DNA of 64,000 bases. Source: Sphingomonas sp. 28-66-16 (GTDB lineage Bacteria; Pseudomonadota; Alphaproteobacteria; Sphingomonadales; Sphingomonadaceae). The notes under the pieces are model-generated. The model saw only the letters and a list, made by a program, of their open reading frames with translations. It made no database searches and had not been told where the DNA came from. The stretch covers positions 1 through 64,000 of the forward strand of contig NCGF01000004.1 of NCBI GenBank assembly GCA_002281485.1, given 5' to 3'. The first letter of the stretch is position 1, and each line of letters starts with the position of its first letter. This document shows, piece by piece, positions 38,060 through 46,490 of this stretch. The position numbers and the translations under genes are program-made.

Positions 38060-38830
38060 TCAGCCGCGCGCCGTGGCGACGATGAATCGCAGGCCTTCGG
38101 GGGTATGGCCGACATGCGTCGTCACCCCATAGGTTTCGGCAAGGCGCGCCGGCGTCAGCACAGTTTCCGGTGTCCCCTGCGCGATGATGCGGCCTGCGCG
38201 CATCAGCAGGACGTTGTCGGCGACGCGCGCCGCCTGGTTGAGGTCATGGAGCACGACGATCACGCCGGCGCCGCGCGCGGCAATCCCGCGCAGACAGTCG
38301 AGGACGTCGAGCTGATGCGCGGGATCGAGGCCCGCTAGCGGCTCGTCGGCCAGCAGCCAGTCGGGCGTCCCCGCGAGCACGCGCGCGAGCAGGGCACGCC
38401 CGCGTTCGCCCCCGGAAAGCGTATTGACGATCCGTCCCGCCATCCCCGTCACGTCGGTCGCCGCCATCGCCGCCGTGATGGCGGCGCGATCGACATCGGT
38501 CTCGCCCCAGCGACCCCGGTGCGGGAAGCGCCCAAGCGTGACGAGGGTTTCGACGTCCACGTCCCAGTGCACGTTCGCGGTCTGGGGCAGGAAGCCGATC
38601 CGGCGGGCAAGGTCCCGGCGATCATGCCGCGTGCGGGGGATGCCGTCGAGCGTCACGATACCGGCATCGGGGTCGCGCAGCCCCGCCAGGCAGGCGAGCA
38701 GAGTCGATTTGCCCGCGCCATTTGGGCCGAGGATCGCCGTCACCCGTCCGGGCGCAAAGGTCGCGTCGACGCGCTCGAGCACGCGCGTGCCGCCGAGCGT
38801 CAGCGACAGGGCCGCTGCCGCCAGACTCAT
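38060..38830 (-). CDS. btuD: ABC transporter ATP-binding protein, BtuD/FecE-like
   Basis: 256 residues, the cytoplasmic ATPase of an importer of the cobalamin/siderophore family. Walker A GPNGAGKST (~35-43), Q-loop in FLPQTANVHWD, signature LSGGERGRALLAR (~138-150), Walker B WLLADEPLAGLDP, switch His in VVLHDLNQA. It is third in an operon with a permease (ATGA overlap) and a binding protein, behind a cobalamin riboswitch; this favours cobalamin or a corrinoid over an iron siderophore. Confidence 0.83.
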   Translation of the reverse strand: MSLAAAALSLTLGGTRVLERVDATFAPGRVTAILGPNGAGKSTLLACLAGLRDPDAGIVTLDGIPRTRHDRRDLARRIGFLPQTANVHWDVDVETLVTLGRFPHRGRWGETDVDRAAITAAMAATDVTGMAGRIVNTLSGGERGRALLARVLAGTPDWLLADEPLAGLDPAHQLDVLDCLRGIAARGAGVIVVLHDLNQAARVADNVLLMRAGRIIAQGTPETVLTPARLAETYGVTTHVGHTPEGLRFIVATARG

Positions 38831-39792
38831 GGCAGTTGCCGCCGCATCCGCAGCAGCAGCGCGAGGAAAAAGGGGCCGCCGAGCATCGACATCGCAATCC
38901 CCAGCCGTAACTCGCTCACCGTGGGGGCCGCCCGCACCGCGCTGTCGGCGACCACCAGCAGCAGCGCGCCGGCAAGCGCCGATGGCAGCAGCACGGCCGA
39001 GGGACGATAGCCGACGAAGGGCCGGACGAGATGCGGCACCATCAGGCCGACGAAGCCGATGATCCCCGCCGCGGCCACCGAGGCGCCGACGCAAAGCCCG
39101 ACCCCGCCGATGACGAGAAGCTGAAGCTGCAACGGATTGACGCCCATCGAGCGCGCCGCCGGCTCGCCGAGGGTCAGCGCATCGAGCGAGCGCCCCGTCG
39201 CGGCGAGCAGCGCCATGCCGAGGACGATCAGCGGCAGCGCAATCCGCACGTCGTCCCAGCTGCGATCGGTCAGCGCGCCCATCAGCCAGGTGACGATCTG
39301 CGAGGTCGCAAAGGGCGTCGGCGCCAGGCTGATCGCCAGCGCGGTCATCGATCCCGCGATGCTCGACAGGATGACGCCACTCAGGGTGAAGACGATCAGG
39401 CTTCCCGATCGCCCGACCAGCAGCGCCAGCAGCGCCATCGCAATGCCCGCGCCCGCCAGGGCAAATGTCGGCAGCAGCCACGCCTGCGCCGTATAGCCGA
39501 AAAACAGCGAGATCACTGCCCCCAGCGCGGCGGCGGCAGAGACGCCGAACAGGCCCGGATCCGCCAGCGGGTTGCGAAGATAGCCCTGCATCGCCGCGCC
39601 CGACATGCCGAGCGCCGCGCCGACGAGCGCCGCCAGCACCGTTCGGGGCAGGCGCAGCTCGACGATGATCAGCCAGCGGGGATCGGCGCTGTCCCAGGCC
39701 GAAAGCGGCAGCCAGACCTTGCCTGCGAGTAGCGACAACGCCATCGCCACGACCAGTGCCAGCCCCAGCGCGCTGCTGAACCGCAGCGTCAC
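38827..39792 (-). CDS. btuC: ABC transporter permease of the FecCD/BtuC family
   Basis: 321 residues with about ten transmembrane helices. FecCD family motifs include LRLPRTVLAALVGAALGMSGAAMQGYLRNPLADPGLFGVSAAAA in the N-terminal half (quoted here only as landmark residues LRLPR, NPLADP, GVSAGA-like) and GIIGFVGLMVPHLVRPFVG near the C-terminal half, where the ATPase docks. Start is GTG 39792, overlapping the binding-protein stop (GTGA), so translation is coupled. It forms the membrane channel for the substrate delivered by the protein encoded at 39789-40604. Confidence 0.83.
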   Translation of the reverse strand: MTLRFSSALGLALVVAMALSLLAGKVWLPLSAWDSADPRWLIIVELRLPRTVLAALVGAALGMSGAAMQGYLRNPLADPGLFGVSAAAALGAVISLFFGYTAQAWLLPTFALAGAGIAMALLALLVGRSGSLIVFTLSGVILSSIAGSMTALAISLAPTPFATSQIVTWLMGALTDRSWDDVRIALPLIVLGMALLAATGRSLDALTLGEPAARSMGVNPLQLQLLVIGGVGLCVGASVAAAGIIGFVGLMVPHLVRPFVGYRPSAVLLPSALAGALLLVVADSAVRAAPTVSELRLGIAMSMLGGPFFLALLLRMRRQLP

Positions 39793-40604
39793 AGGCCCCG
39801 CTTCGTCTTGGCGAGCAGCGCGACCGCGTCGATGATCGTCGGCCCGGCGCAATGAAGCAAGCGCTCGGGAAAGGCCCGGATAGCGATGTGACGGGCGAGG
39901 GGACGCAATACCGGATGACTGAGCATCCGGTCCCCGTCGGATGCGTCACCAACCGAAAACAGCACCCGTGGCGGCTGCGCGACGAGATATTCGAGCGGCA
40001 GGACGTCCCATGTCTTCAGCCCGTAATCGCTGCTCAGGTTGCGAAACCCGGTCTTTCGGAGCAGCTCGCTCGCCAGTGTGTCCTTGCCGGGCACCAGCCC
40101 GCCGCCCTGCCAGATCAGCGCCGGCACCCGCGGGCCTGCGCTCCGCGCTGCCGCCACCGCCGCATCGATCCGCGCGTTCAACCGTTCGCCGCGATCGACA
40201 TGGCCGACGGCAGTCGCGATCCGGTTAATCTGTTCACGGCTCTGGGCAATCGTCTCGGGCACCTCCAGTTGCAGCAGCGCGATGTGCAGGCGCTTGAGCG
40301 CGGCGATCGTCGACGGCGCGACATGCGCGCCAGCGATCACCAGATCGGGTGCGAGCGCGACGACTTCCTCGGCGGTGCCCGACGTCGCCTTGAACTGCGC
40401 GGCCAGCGCAAGCGGGATCGAGGTCGCGCGCGGGTCCTTCGAATAATGGCTGATCCCGGCGATCTGCCCACGATCGGCGACGTGCATCAGGATCGAGTCG
40501 ACGCAAGGATTGATAGAGACGATCCGCGGCTCGTGGCGCGGCGCAGGCCGGGCAGCGATGGTCGATGTCGCCACTACGGCACACAGCAGCGACGTCGACC
40601 GCAT
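39789..40604 (-). CDS. btuF: Periplasmic corrinoid/metal-chelate binding protein, BtuF-like
   Basis: About 271 residues of the helical-backbone class III binding fold. A signal peptide (MRSTSLLCAVVATSTIAARP) precedes RIVSINPCVDSILMHVAD, the conserved start of BtuF/FecB-type domains; VVALAPDLVIAG and PALIWQGGGLVPGKDTLASELLRKTG follow in the two lobes. It is the first gene after the cobalamin riboswitch, with a leader of about 220-250 bases, and is coupled to btuC by overlapping stop/start. An upstream ATG at 40634 is an alternative start. The substrate, probably cobalamin or cobinamide, is inferred from the riboswitch. Confidence 0.78.
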   Translation of the reverse strand: MRSTSLLCAVVATSTIAARPAPRHEPRIVSINPCVDSILMHVADRGQIAGISHYSKDPRATSIPLALAAQFKATSGTAEEVVALAPDLVIAGAHVAPSTIAALKRLHIALLQLEVPETIAQSREQINRIATAVGHVDRGERLNARIDAAVAAARSAGPRVPALIWQGGGLVPGKDTLASELLRKTGFRNLSSDYGLKTWDVLPLEYLVAQPPRVLFSVGDASDGDRMLSHPVLRPLARHIAIRAFPERLLHCAGPTIIDAVALLAKTKRGL

Positions 40605-40634
40605 CGACCCGCGCCCCCGTTTGCCGTCCGTCAT

Positions 40635-40851
40635 CGGTCTGGGCCGGCAAGATCAAGACGAGTGGCGGCCGGCCTGAGGCAGCAAGATGCCGCCGACCGG
40701 CGGTTCCGGGCGTCGTGCCGCCTGCGCCAGTCGCACGATTCGTCGAATGTCGAAATGATTTGAACACGCACGCACGCCACCTCCATCGATGTCGTCACGC
40801 GAGGTTTTGCCTCGATCACGTCAAACACCCCGTTGACGCAAAGGACCGACC
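40635..40851 (-). other. Leader between riboswitch and btuF
   Basis: About 217 bases with no credible gene. It contains the CGAGG-TTTTG-CCTCG hairpin (40800-40814) and otherwise only short GC-biased open frames. Together with 41032-41227 (196 bases, also nothing recognisable) and the riboswitch it forms the longest stretch without a protein gene in the window. A btuB-type TonB receptor, often next to this riboswitch, is absent. Confidence 0.6.
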
Positions 40852-41031
40852 GCGACAGGCAGGTCTCCTGGCTTCCGGGTCGTCACGGCCGCTCCGCCTT
40901 CCCGGCCGCCGAGGCCACCAGTGGCATTTCGAGCGACCGCTCTCCGGTCACAGTTGCGGGCACAGCCCCGGTTTACAGGTGGAGTCCTGCTTCCGGGTTC
41001 CCTATTATTTCCGTTTCCGGAAACCTGTCGC
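40852..41031 (-). ncRNA. Cobalamin (AdoCbl/B12) riboswitch
   Basis: Read on the minus strand, an 8-bp closing helix P1 is formed by GCGACAGG (41031-41024) and CCTGTCGC (40859-40852). Between them lie the diagnostic conserved blocks: GGGGCTGTGCCCGCAACTGT (~40968-40949, the B12 box core), AATGCCACTGG (~40928-40918), CCGGGAAGGCGG and GACCCGGAAGCCAGGAGACC (~40882-40863). All standard elements are present and in order. It precedes btuF by about 220-250 bases; binding of cobalamin should repress the importer. A small hairpin (CGAGG/CCTCG, 40800-40814) lies downstream and may belong to the expression platform. Confidence 0.93.
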
Positions 41032-41227
41032 CACGCGCCTATATTCCAGCCGCCTGTGGGGAGCAAGCGCGCCACCGGGAAGGGCGCTATTTGCCGATCG
41101 AGCCGGAGCGGGCAGGGCGAGCAAGCCGCTGATTGCCGGTGGGCGGGAGCAGTGGGCACCGAAATACGCTTCGTGTCGCGCGGATCATCATGCGGTGGGC
41201 GCGCCATCGACAAAGGTCGCCGCGCCT

Positions 41228-44200
41228 TCAATCGGCGGGCTGTTCGCTCCTAGGCCGGGCGCCGCTGCGAACCAGCCAGCGGTAGAGGCTCGGCAACAGC
41301 AACAGCGTCAGGATCGTCGAGGTCACGATGCCGCCGATCACCACCGTTGCGAGCGGGCGCTGCACTTCCGCGCCGGCCCCGCTCGCCAGCGCCATCGGCA
41401 TGAAGCCGATCGAGGCGACCAGCGCCGTCGACAGCACCGGGCGCAGCCGGTCGCGGGCACCTTCGCGCACGGCGTCAGCCACCGTGCGCCGCTCGCCACC
41501 GTCCCGCCCGTCGCGCAGGCCGTTGATATGGTCGATGAGCACCAGCCCGTTGAGCATCGCGATCCCCGACAGCGCGATGAAGCCGATCGCGGCGGTGATC
41601 GAGAACGGCATGCCGCGCAGCCACAGCGCCAGCACCCCGCCGGTGACGGCGAAGGGAATGCCGGTATAGACGATCGCCGCCTCCTTGACGCTGCCGAGTG
41701 CGGCATAGACCAGCGCAAAGATCAGGATCAGCGCGGTCGGCACGACGATCGACAGCCGCGCCTGCGCCGCTTCGAGCTGGTGAAACTGCCCGCCGAATTC
41801 GATGCGATAGCCCGGCGGCAGCTTGACCTGGGCATTGACCGCGTCGCGCGCCTTGCGGACATAGCCGGCAAGATCACTGGTCTTGAGGTTGACCATCAGC
41901 GCGGCACGGCGCTTGCCGCTGTCGTGCAGGATCGGTTCGACCGCATGAATTTCCTTCAGCCGCGCGACGCGTGCCAGCGGCACCATGCCGTAATCGCCGA
42001 CCCGCAGCGGCAGCGCGAGCACCGCCGCGGGATCGGCGCGCAGCCCCTCGCGCATCCGCACCACGATCATGTGGCGCGCCTCGCCCTCGGGAATGAAGCC
42101 CACCTCGGCCCCGGCGATCGCGTCGGTGATCGCCTTGTTGACCTCGGCGGTGGCCAGCCCCATCCGCAGCATCGCGGCATGATCGAGCTCGACGACGATG
42201 CTTTTCGGGCGGCCGGCGGTTTCGAACTCGACGCTTTCGGTGCCGGGCTGATTCTCGATGATCGCCTTGGCCTGTTTCGCGGCGCGCTCGAGGATGTCGT
42301 AATCCTGACCGAAGACCTTGACCGACACGTCGGCGCGGACCCCCTCCAGCATTTCGTTGAAACGCATCTCGATCGGCTGGGCGAATTCGAAACTCTGGTC
42401 GCGATAAACCTGGCGCCCGATCTTCCCGATCTGCTCGATCAGCGCGTCCTTGGTCTTCGGCTTGCCGTCGCCCTGCGGCCAGTCCTTTTCGGGGGCGTAG
42501 AAGATATAGAGGTCGTTCTCGTTGGGCGGCATCGGGTCGGTCGCGACCTCGCTGGTGCCGATCCGCGAGAAGGTGTGCGTGACCTGCGGGAATTGCTTGC
42601 GGATTGCGCGTTCGGTCGCCTGTTCGATCGCCAGGCTGCGTTCGAGTGACATCCCGACCGGTCGATAGACCATCGCGGTGATCGATCCCTCGTCGAGCTG
42701 CGGCGTGAATTGCGATCCCAGGGTGCGGAAAACCAGCAGGGTCACCGCCAGCAGGATGACCGCGCCGGTCGCGAGCAGCGCCGGATGCTTCAGCGCCTTG
42801 TCGAGCACCGGCACATAGAAGCGTTCGGCGGCCCCGATCAGCCCCGCCTTTTCGCCCTGGTCGGCCTCGCGCTCCGGGGTGCGCAGCAGCCAGGCTGATA
42901 GCGCGGGGACGATCGTGAAGGTCCAGGCGAGCCCCGCGAAGATCGCCAGCATCACCGCCTGCGCCATCGGCTGGAACAGCTTGCCCTCTACTCCGCCCAG
43001 GCTCAACACCGGCACATAGACGAGCGCGATGATGACGATGCCGAAGATCGTCGGCCGCGCGACCATCCGCGCGGCGTCGGCGACGGTCGCCCGGCGTTCC
43101 TCGGGCGTCAGCGGCTCGCCCTTGGCGCGACGGCGCTCGGCGAGCAGCCGCAGGCTGTTTTCGACGACGACGATCGACCCGTCGACGATCAGCCCGAAAT
43201 CGAGCGCGCCCAGACTCATCAGATTGCCCGATACGCCGATCGCGTTCATGCCCGTGACGGTCACCAGAAAGGCGAGCGGGATGACCAGCGCGACGATCAG
43301 CGCCGCGCGCCAATTGCCCATCACGAACAGCAGCACGATCGCGACCAGCAACGCGCCCTCGCCGAGATTATGCTCGACCGTGGAAATGGTGCGGTCGACC
43401 AGGTCGGCGCGGCTATATTGCCGGTGGATCACCATGTTTTTCGGCAGCGCCGCCTGGATATCGGGCAGCGTATCCTGCACCCGCATCGCGACTTCGCGGC
43501 TGTTCTGACCGACCAGCATCATTACCGTGCCGAGCACGGTTTCGCTGCCGTTCTGCGTGGCGGCCCCCTGGCGCGGCGCGGAGCCGATCACGACATTGGC
43601 CAGATCGCGGACCTGCAGCGGCAGCACGCCACCAGCGAATTTCACCGGGATCGCGCCGATTTCGTCGGCAGTCATCACCCGCGCGTTGGTGAGCACGGTG
43701 AAGCGCTCGGCGCCGCGCGCGATGATGCCGCCACCGGCATTTTCGACATTCTTGCCGACCGCCGCCGCCAGTTCGGCCGCCGTAACGCCGTGCATCATCA
43801 GCTTGGCCGGATCGGGCTCGACGACGAATTGCTGCTCGATTCCGCCATTGGAATTGACATCGGCGACGCCGGTCACCGCGCGCAGCATCGGGCGTACGGT
43901 ATATTCCTGCGCCTCGTACAGCTCCATCAACTGGCGCCGACCATCGAGCCCCGGCGGCGGGCGCTTCCATTCGAGCGTGTAATAATAGATTTCGCCCAGA
44001 CCCGTGGTGATCGGGGCCAACTGCGGCGATGCCCCGGGCGGCAACTGGTCGCGCACCGCCTGAAGCCGTTCGGAGACGAGCTGGCGCGCGCGGAGCTGAT
44101 CGGTGCCGTCCTGATAGAGCAAGGTGACCTGGCTGAGCCCGGTTTTGGTAAGCGATCGGGTTTCCTCGAGCCCCGGCTGCCCGGCCATGGCGCGTTCGAT

Positions 44201-44404
44201 CGGCAGGGTCGCCAGCCGCTCGATCTCCTCGGGGGCAAGCGCCGGGACCATCGTGTTGATCTGCACCTGCACCCCGGTAATGTCCGGGATCGCGTCGATC
44301 TTCAGCGTGGTATAGGACCATAATCCGATCGCCGCGACGACGGCGGTGACCGCCGCCACCGCCAGCCGGTGGCGCGTGACGAGCGCGAGCAGCCAGCCGA
44401 TCAT
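41228..44404 (-). CDS. czcA: Heavy-metal efflux RND pump, CzcA/CusA family
   Basis: 1,058 residues, an inner-membrane proton-driven trimeric exporter. Typical features: ALDFGLIVDGSIVVVENSLRLL in transmembrane helix 4 (proton-relay acidic residues in the form DFGxxxDG, as in divalent-cation HME pumps), large periplasmic loops, and GGVLPLQVRDLANV; C-terminal TMs include IALSGIAMLNGLVLIDHINGL. The DFG...DG pattern points to Zn/Co/Cd/Ni rather than monovalent Cu/Ag, an inference from family subgrouping. The start ATG 44404 overlaps the czcC stop (ATGA). No membrane-fusion (CzcB) gene lies in this operon. Confidence 0.88.
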   Translation of the reverse strand: MIGWLLALVTRHRLAVAAVTAVVAAIGLWSYTTLKIDAIPDITGVQVQINTMVPALAPEEIERLATLPIERAMAGQPGLEETRSLTKTGLSQVTLLYQDGTDQLRARQLVSERLQAVRDQLPPGASPQLAPITTGLGEIYYYTLEWKRPPPGLDGRRQLMELYEAQEYTVRPMLRAVTGVADVNSNGGIEQQFVVEPDPAKLMMHGVTAAELAAAVGKNVENAGGGIIARGAERFTVLTNARVMTADEIGAIPVKFAGGVLPLQVRDLANVVIGSAPRQGAATQNGSETVLGTVMMLVGQNSREVAMRVQDTLPDIQAALPKNMVIHRQYSRADLVDRTISTVEHNLGEGALLVAIVLLFVMGNWRAALIVALVIPLAFLVTVTGMNAIGVSGNLMSLGALDFGLIVDGSIVVVENSLRLLAERRRAKGEPLTPEERRATVADAARMVARPTIFGIVIIALVYVPVLSLGGVEGKLFQPMAQAVMLAIFAGLAWTFTIVPALSAWLLRTPEREADQGEKAGLIGAAERFYVPVLDKALKHPALLATGAVILLAVTLLVFRTLGSQFTPQLDEGSITAMVYRPVGMSLERSLAIEQATERAIRKQFPQVTHTFSRIGTSEVATDPMPPNENDLYIFYAPEKDWPQGDGKPKTKDALIEQIGKIGRQVYRDQSFEFAQPIEMRFNEMLEGVRADVSVKVFGQDYDILERAAKQAKAIIENQPGTESVEFETAGRPKSIVVELDHAAMLRMGLATAEVNKAITDAIAGAEVGFIPEGEARHMIVVRMREGLRADPAAVLALPLRVGDYGMVPLARVARLKEIHAVEPILHDSGKRRAALMVNLKTSDLAGYVRKARDAVNAQVKLPPGYRIEFGGQFHQLEAAQARLSIVVPTALILIFALVYAALGSVKEAAIVYTGIPFAVTGGVLALWLRGMPFSITAAIGFIALSGIAMLNGLVLIDHINGLRDGRDGGERRTVADAVREGARDRLRPVLSTALVASIGFMPMALASGAGAEVQRPLATVVIGGIVTSTILTLLLLPSLYRWLVRSGARPRSEQPAD

Positions 44405-45681
44405 TGGCCGAGCGCCGTCCCGCCATTGAGCGCGCGCAGCTTGAGCAACGCCTCGATCGCCTCGCGGCGGGTGTCGAGCACGGCATTGGCCGCGTCGATA
44501 TAGGCTTGCTGGACCTGAGTGTAGGTGGTCAGCGGGATTGCGCCGAGCCGGTAATTGCGGTCGGCCTCCTCGGCGGCATCGGCAAAGCGTTGCGGCGAAC
44601 TGCCGGCCCATTGGCCAAGGGCGTCGCGCTTGGCTTCATATTGCGCCGCTTGATCGAACACGTCGCGCGCGATCCGCCGTTCGGCATTGAGCAGCGTCGC
44701 ATTGGCCTGTGCCTGCCGGCCCTGCTCGGCGGCGACATCGCCCGCCTGGCGGTTCCATACCGGCAAGGTCGTCGACAGCCTAAGGCCGTAATTGGTCTCG
44801 CGAATGTCGGACCGCGCGTGGTCGTAATAAGGGCCGACACTCACCACCGGGATGCGCGCCTTACGCGCCAGATCGACGCGAAGCCCCTGTTGCTCGAACT
44901 GCGCCCGGAGGGCCTTGAGCTCGAAATTATTGGCATTGGCGCTGGCCGCGAGCGTCGCGCCCGAGGGCAGGTTGGGAAGGCTCATGTCGGGCCGATTGAT
45001 CCGGATGCGTGCGGCAAAGGGCGCACCGCGAAGCTGGTTGAGCTCGTACAGAATGGAATTCGCATCCGCATCGGCCGAGGCCGCCGCACGCTCGGCACTG
45101 ATGGCGCCGGCCTGCAACGCTGCCGCCTCGAGCGCCGGGGCTGGCCCGGCGAGGTCGCGCGACACGATGACGCGGGCGAGCGTGCGCATGCGCCCCGCCA
45201 CCGCGCGGGCTGCCGCCGCCTTCTCGTCTGCCGCGAACAGTCCATAGCCGAGCGACCGCACGCGCGCGGCGAGCGTCGCGTCGAATTGGGCAAGGCCGGT
45301 TTTCGCGAGGTCGATCTGGCGCTCGGCGATCGCGCGACGCAGCGCGATGCGCCCGCCGAACTCGATCGGCTGGACGATCGATACCGCGTAGGTCGTGCCC
45401 TCGCCGAGCAACTGGCCGGAACTGGGGTCGGTCGCGCGGCGCTGGCCGAATTCGACGACGGCTTCGGGGTCCGCCCAGCGCCCGGCTGCTTGGCGCTCGA
45501 CTCCGGCGGTCTCGATCTGCCGCTGGTAATATTGACGCTCCGGATTGTTCGCGACGACATCCTGGACGAGCCGGTCAAGCGAGACCGCAGGCCCCGGCTG
45601 CGCGTGGCCCGAACCATCCTGCGCATGCGCGCACGCGGGCATGATCACCCCAAGCATCACCACAAGACCGATCATCCGCAT
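44401..45681 (-). CDS. czcC: Outer-membrane efflux channel, CzcC/TolC family
   Basis: 426 residues. Signal peptide MRMIGLVVMLGVIMPACAHA, then two TolC-like repeats of long helices (LVQDVVANNPERQYYQRQIE, VSIVQPIEFGGRIALRRAIAE; STTLPVWNRQAGDVAAEQGR, EEADRNYRLGAIPLTTYTQV). It provides the outer-membrane exit duct for the CzcA pump encoded immediately downstream with a 4-bp overlap. ATG 45681 has AAGGAG upstream. It is divergent, across 131 bp, from the two-component system genes, which probably control it. Confidence 0.85.
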   Translation of the reverse strand: MRMIGLVVMLGVIMPACAHAQDGSGHAQPGPAVSLDRLVQDVVANNPERQYYQRQIETAGVERQAAGRWADPEAVVEFGQRRATDPSSGQLLGEGTTYAVSIVQPIEFGGRIALRRAIAERQIDLAKTGLAQFDATLAARVRSLGYGLFAADEKAAAARAVAGRMRTLARVIVSRDLAGPAPALEAAALQAGAISAERAAASADADANSILYELNQLRGAPFAARIRINRPDMSLPNLPSGATLAASANANNFELKALRAQFEQQGLRVDLARKARIPVVSVGPYYDHARSDIRETNYGLRLSTTLPVWNRQAGDVAAEQGRQAQANATLLNAERRIARDVFDQAAQYEAKRDALGQWAGSSPQRFADAAEEADRNYRLGAIPLTTYTQVQQAYIDAANAVLDTRREAIEALLKLRALNGGTALGQ

Positions 45682-45753
45682 GGCGCGCGTCTCCTTGAAA
45701 ATCCCGGATCGACCCGTAGCGGGGCGACGGCGGATCGGTCGACTAAATCCGGG

Positions 45754-45777
45754 TTCAGAAAGTGAAATGCTATTCAG
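45754..45777. promoter_or_regulatory. Candidate response-regulator direct repeat in divergent czcC/regulator promoter
   Basis: TTCAG occurs at 45754-45758 and again at 45773-45777, a 19-bp spacing close to two helical turns, in the AT-richer centre of the 131-bp divergent promoter. OmpR-type regulators usually bind direct repeats with 10-11 or ~20 bp phase. Evidence is positional only. Confidence 0.25.
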
Positions 45778-45812
45778 TTGACGTTGGGTGACGCCGACTG
45801 CGAACAGGAAGG

Positions 45813-46490
45813 GTGACGCAGATTCTGCTCCTCGAAGACGATGCGGGTACCGCCAACGAGATCGCGCTCGAGCTCGCCGCGAACGGCTATGGCGTGACGC
45901 ACCGCGCGCTGGCGGCGGACGCGTTGATCGAGGCACGGCGCGACGACATCGACCTGCTGATCGTCGACCGCCAGCTGCCCGATGGCGAGGGACTGGACCT
46001 GATCGCCCGGCTGCGCGCCGAGGGACGCCGCACGCCGGCGCTGGTGCTGAGCGCGCTCGGTAGCCTCGACGACCGGGTGCGCGGGTTGCGCGCGGGCGGC
46101 GACGATTATCTGCCGAAGCCGTTTGCGCTGGTCGAGCTGATCGCGCGGGTCGAGGCGCTGCTGCGTCGGCCCAACGAAACGCGCGACACGCGGTTGATCG
46201 CCGGGCCGCTCGATCTCGATCTGCTCGCCGGGGTGGCATGGCGCGCCGGGCGGGCGCTCGATCTGCTGCCGCGCGAGTTGAAGCTGCTCGACTATCTCGT
46301 CCGCCGCCCGGGCCGGATCGTCACCCGGTCGATGCTGTTGCAGGACGTGTGGGGCTATAGTTTCGAGCCCAACAGCAATGTCGTCGACGTGCATATGGGC
46401 AGGTTGCGCCGCAAGGTCGATGCCGAGGGCGAGCCGCAACTGATCCGCAACGTCCGGGGGCGCGGCTATGTCTTCGACATCCCCGGCTGA
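45813..46490 (+). CDS. OmpR/PhoB-family response regulator (metal-responsive, CzcR-like)
   Basis: 225 residues. Receiver domain at ~1-115 with acidic pocket LLLEDDAG, phospho-acceptor Asp52 in LLIVDRQLPDGEG and Lys in YLPKPFALVEL; winged-helix DNA-binding domain at ~130-222 (LLPRELKLLDYLVRRPGRIVTRSMLLQDVWGY, VVDVHMGRLRRKVD). It starts with GTG 45813 close behind AGGAAGG, an unusually short spacing. It overlaps the sensor kinase gene and is divergent from czcC-czcA, so control of that pump is likely (inference). Confidence 0.88.
   Translation: MTQILLLEDDAGTANEIALELAANGYGVTHRALAADALIEARRDDIDLLIVDRQLPDGEGLDLIARLRAEGRRTPALVLSALGSLDDRVRGLRAGGDDYLPKPFALVELIARVEALLRRPNETRDTRLIAGPLDLDLLAGVAWRAGRALDLLPRELKLLDYLVRRPGRIVTRSMLLQDVWGYSFEPNSNVVDVHMGRLRRKVDAEGEPQLIRNVRGRGYVFDIPG

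Noticed and set aside
40821-41231. Minus-strand frame of 136 codons across the riboswitch
   Set aside because: The region is fully explained by the cobalamin aptamer; translation is Pro/Arg-rich without pattern.
44401-46239. czcC frame extended upstream to 612 codons
   Set aside because: The extra N-terminal part is antisense to the response regulator; a signal peptide with AAGGAG upstream marks the start at 45681.
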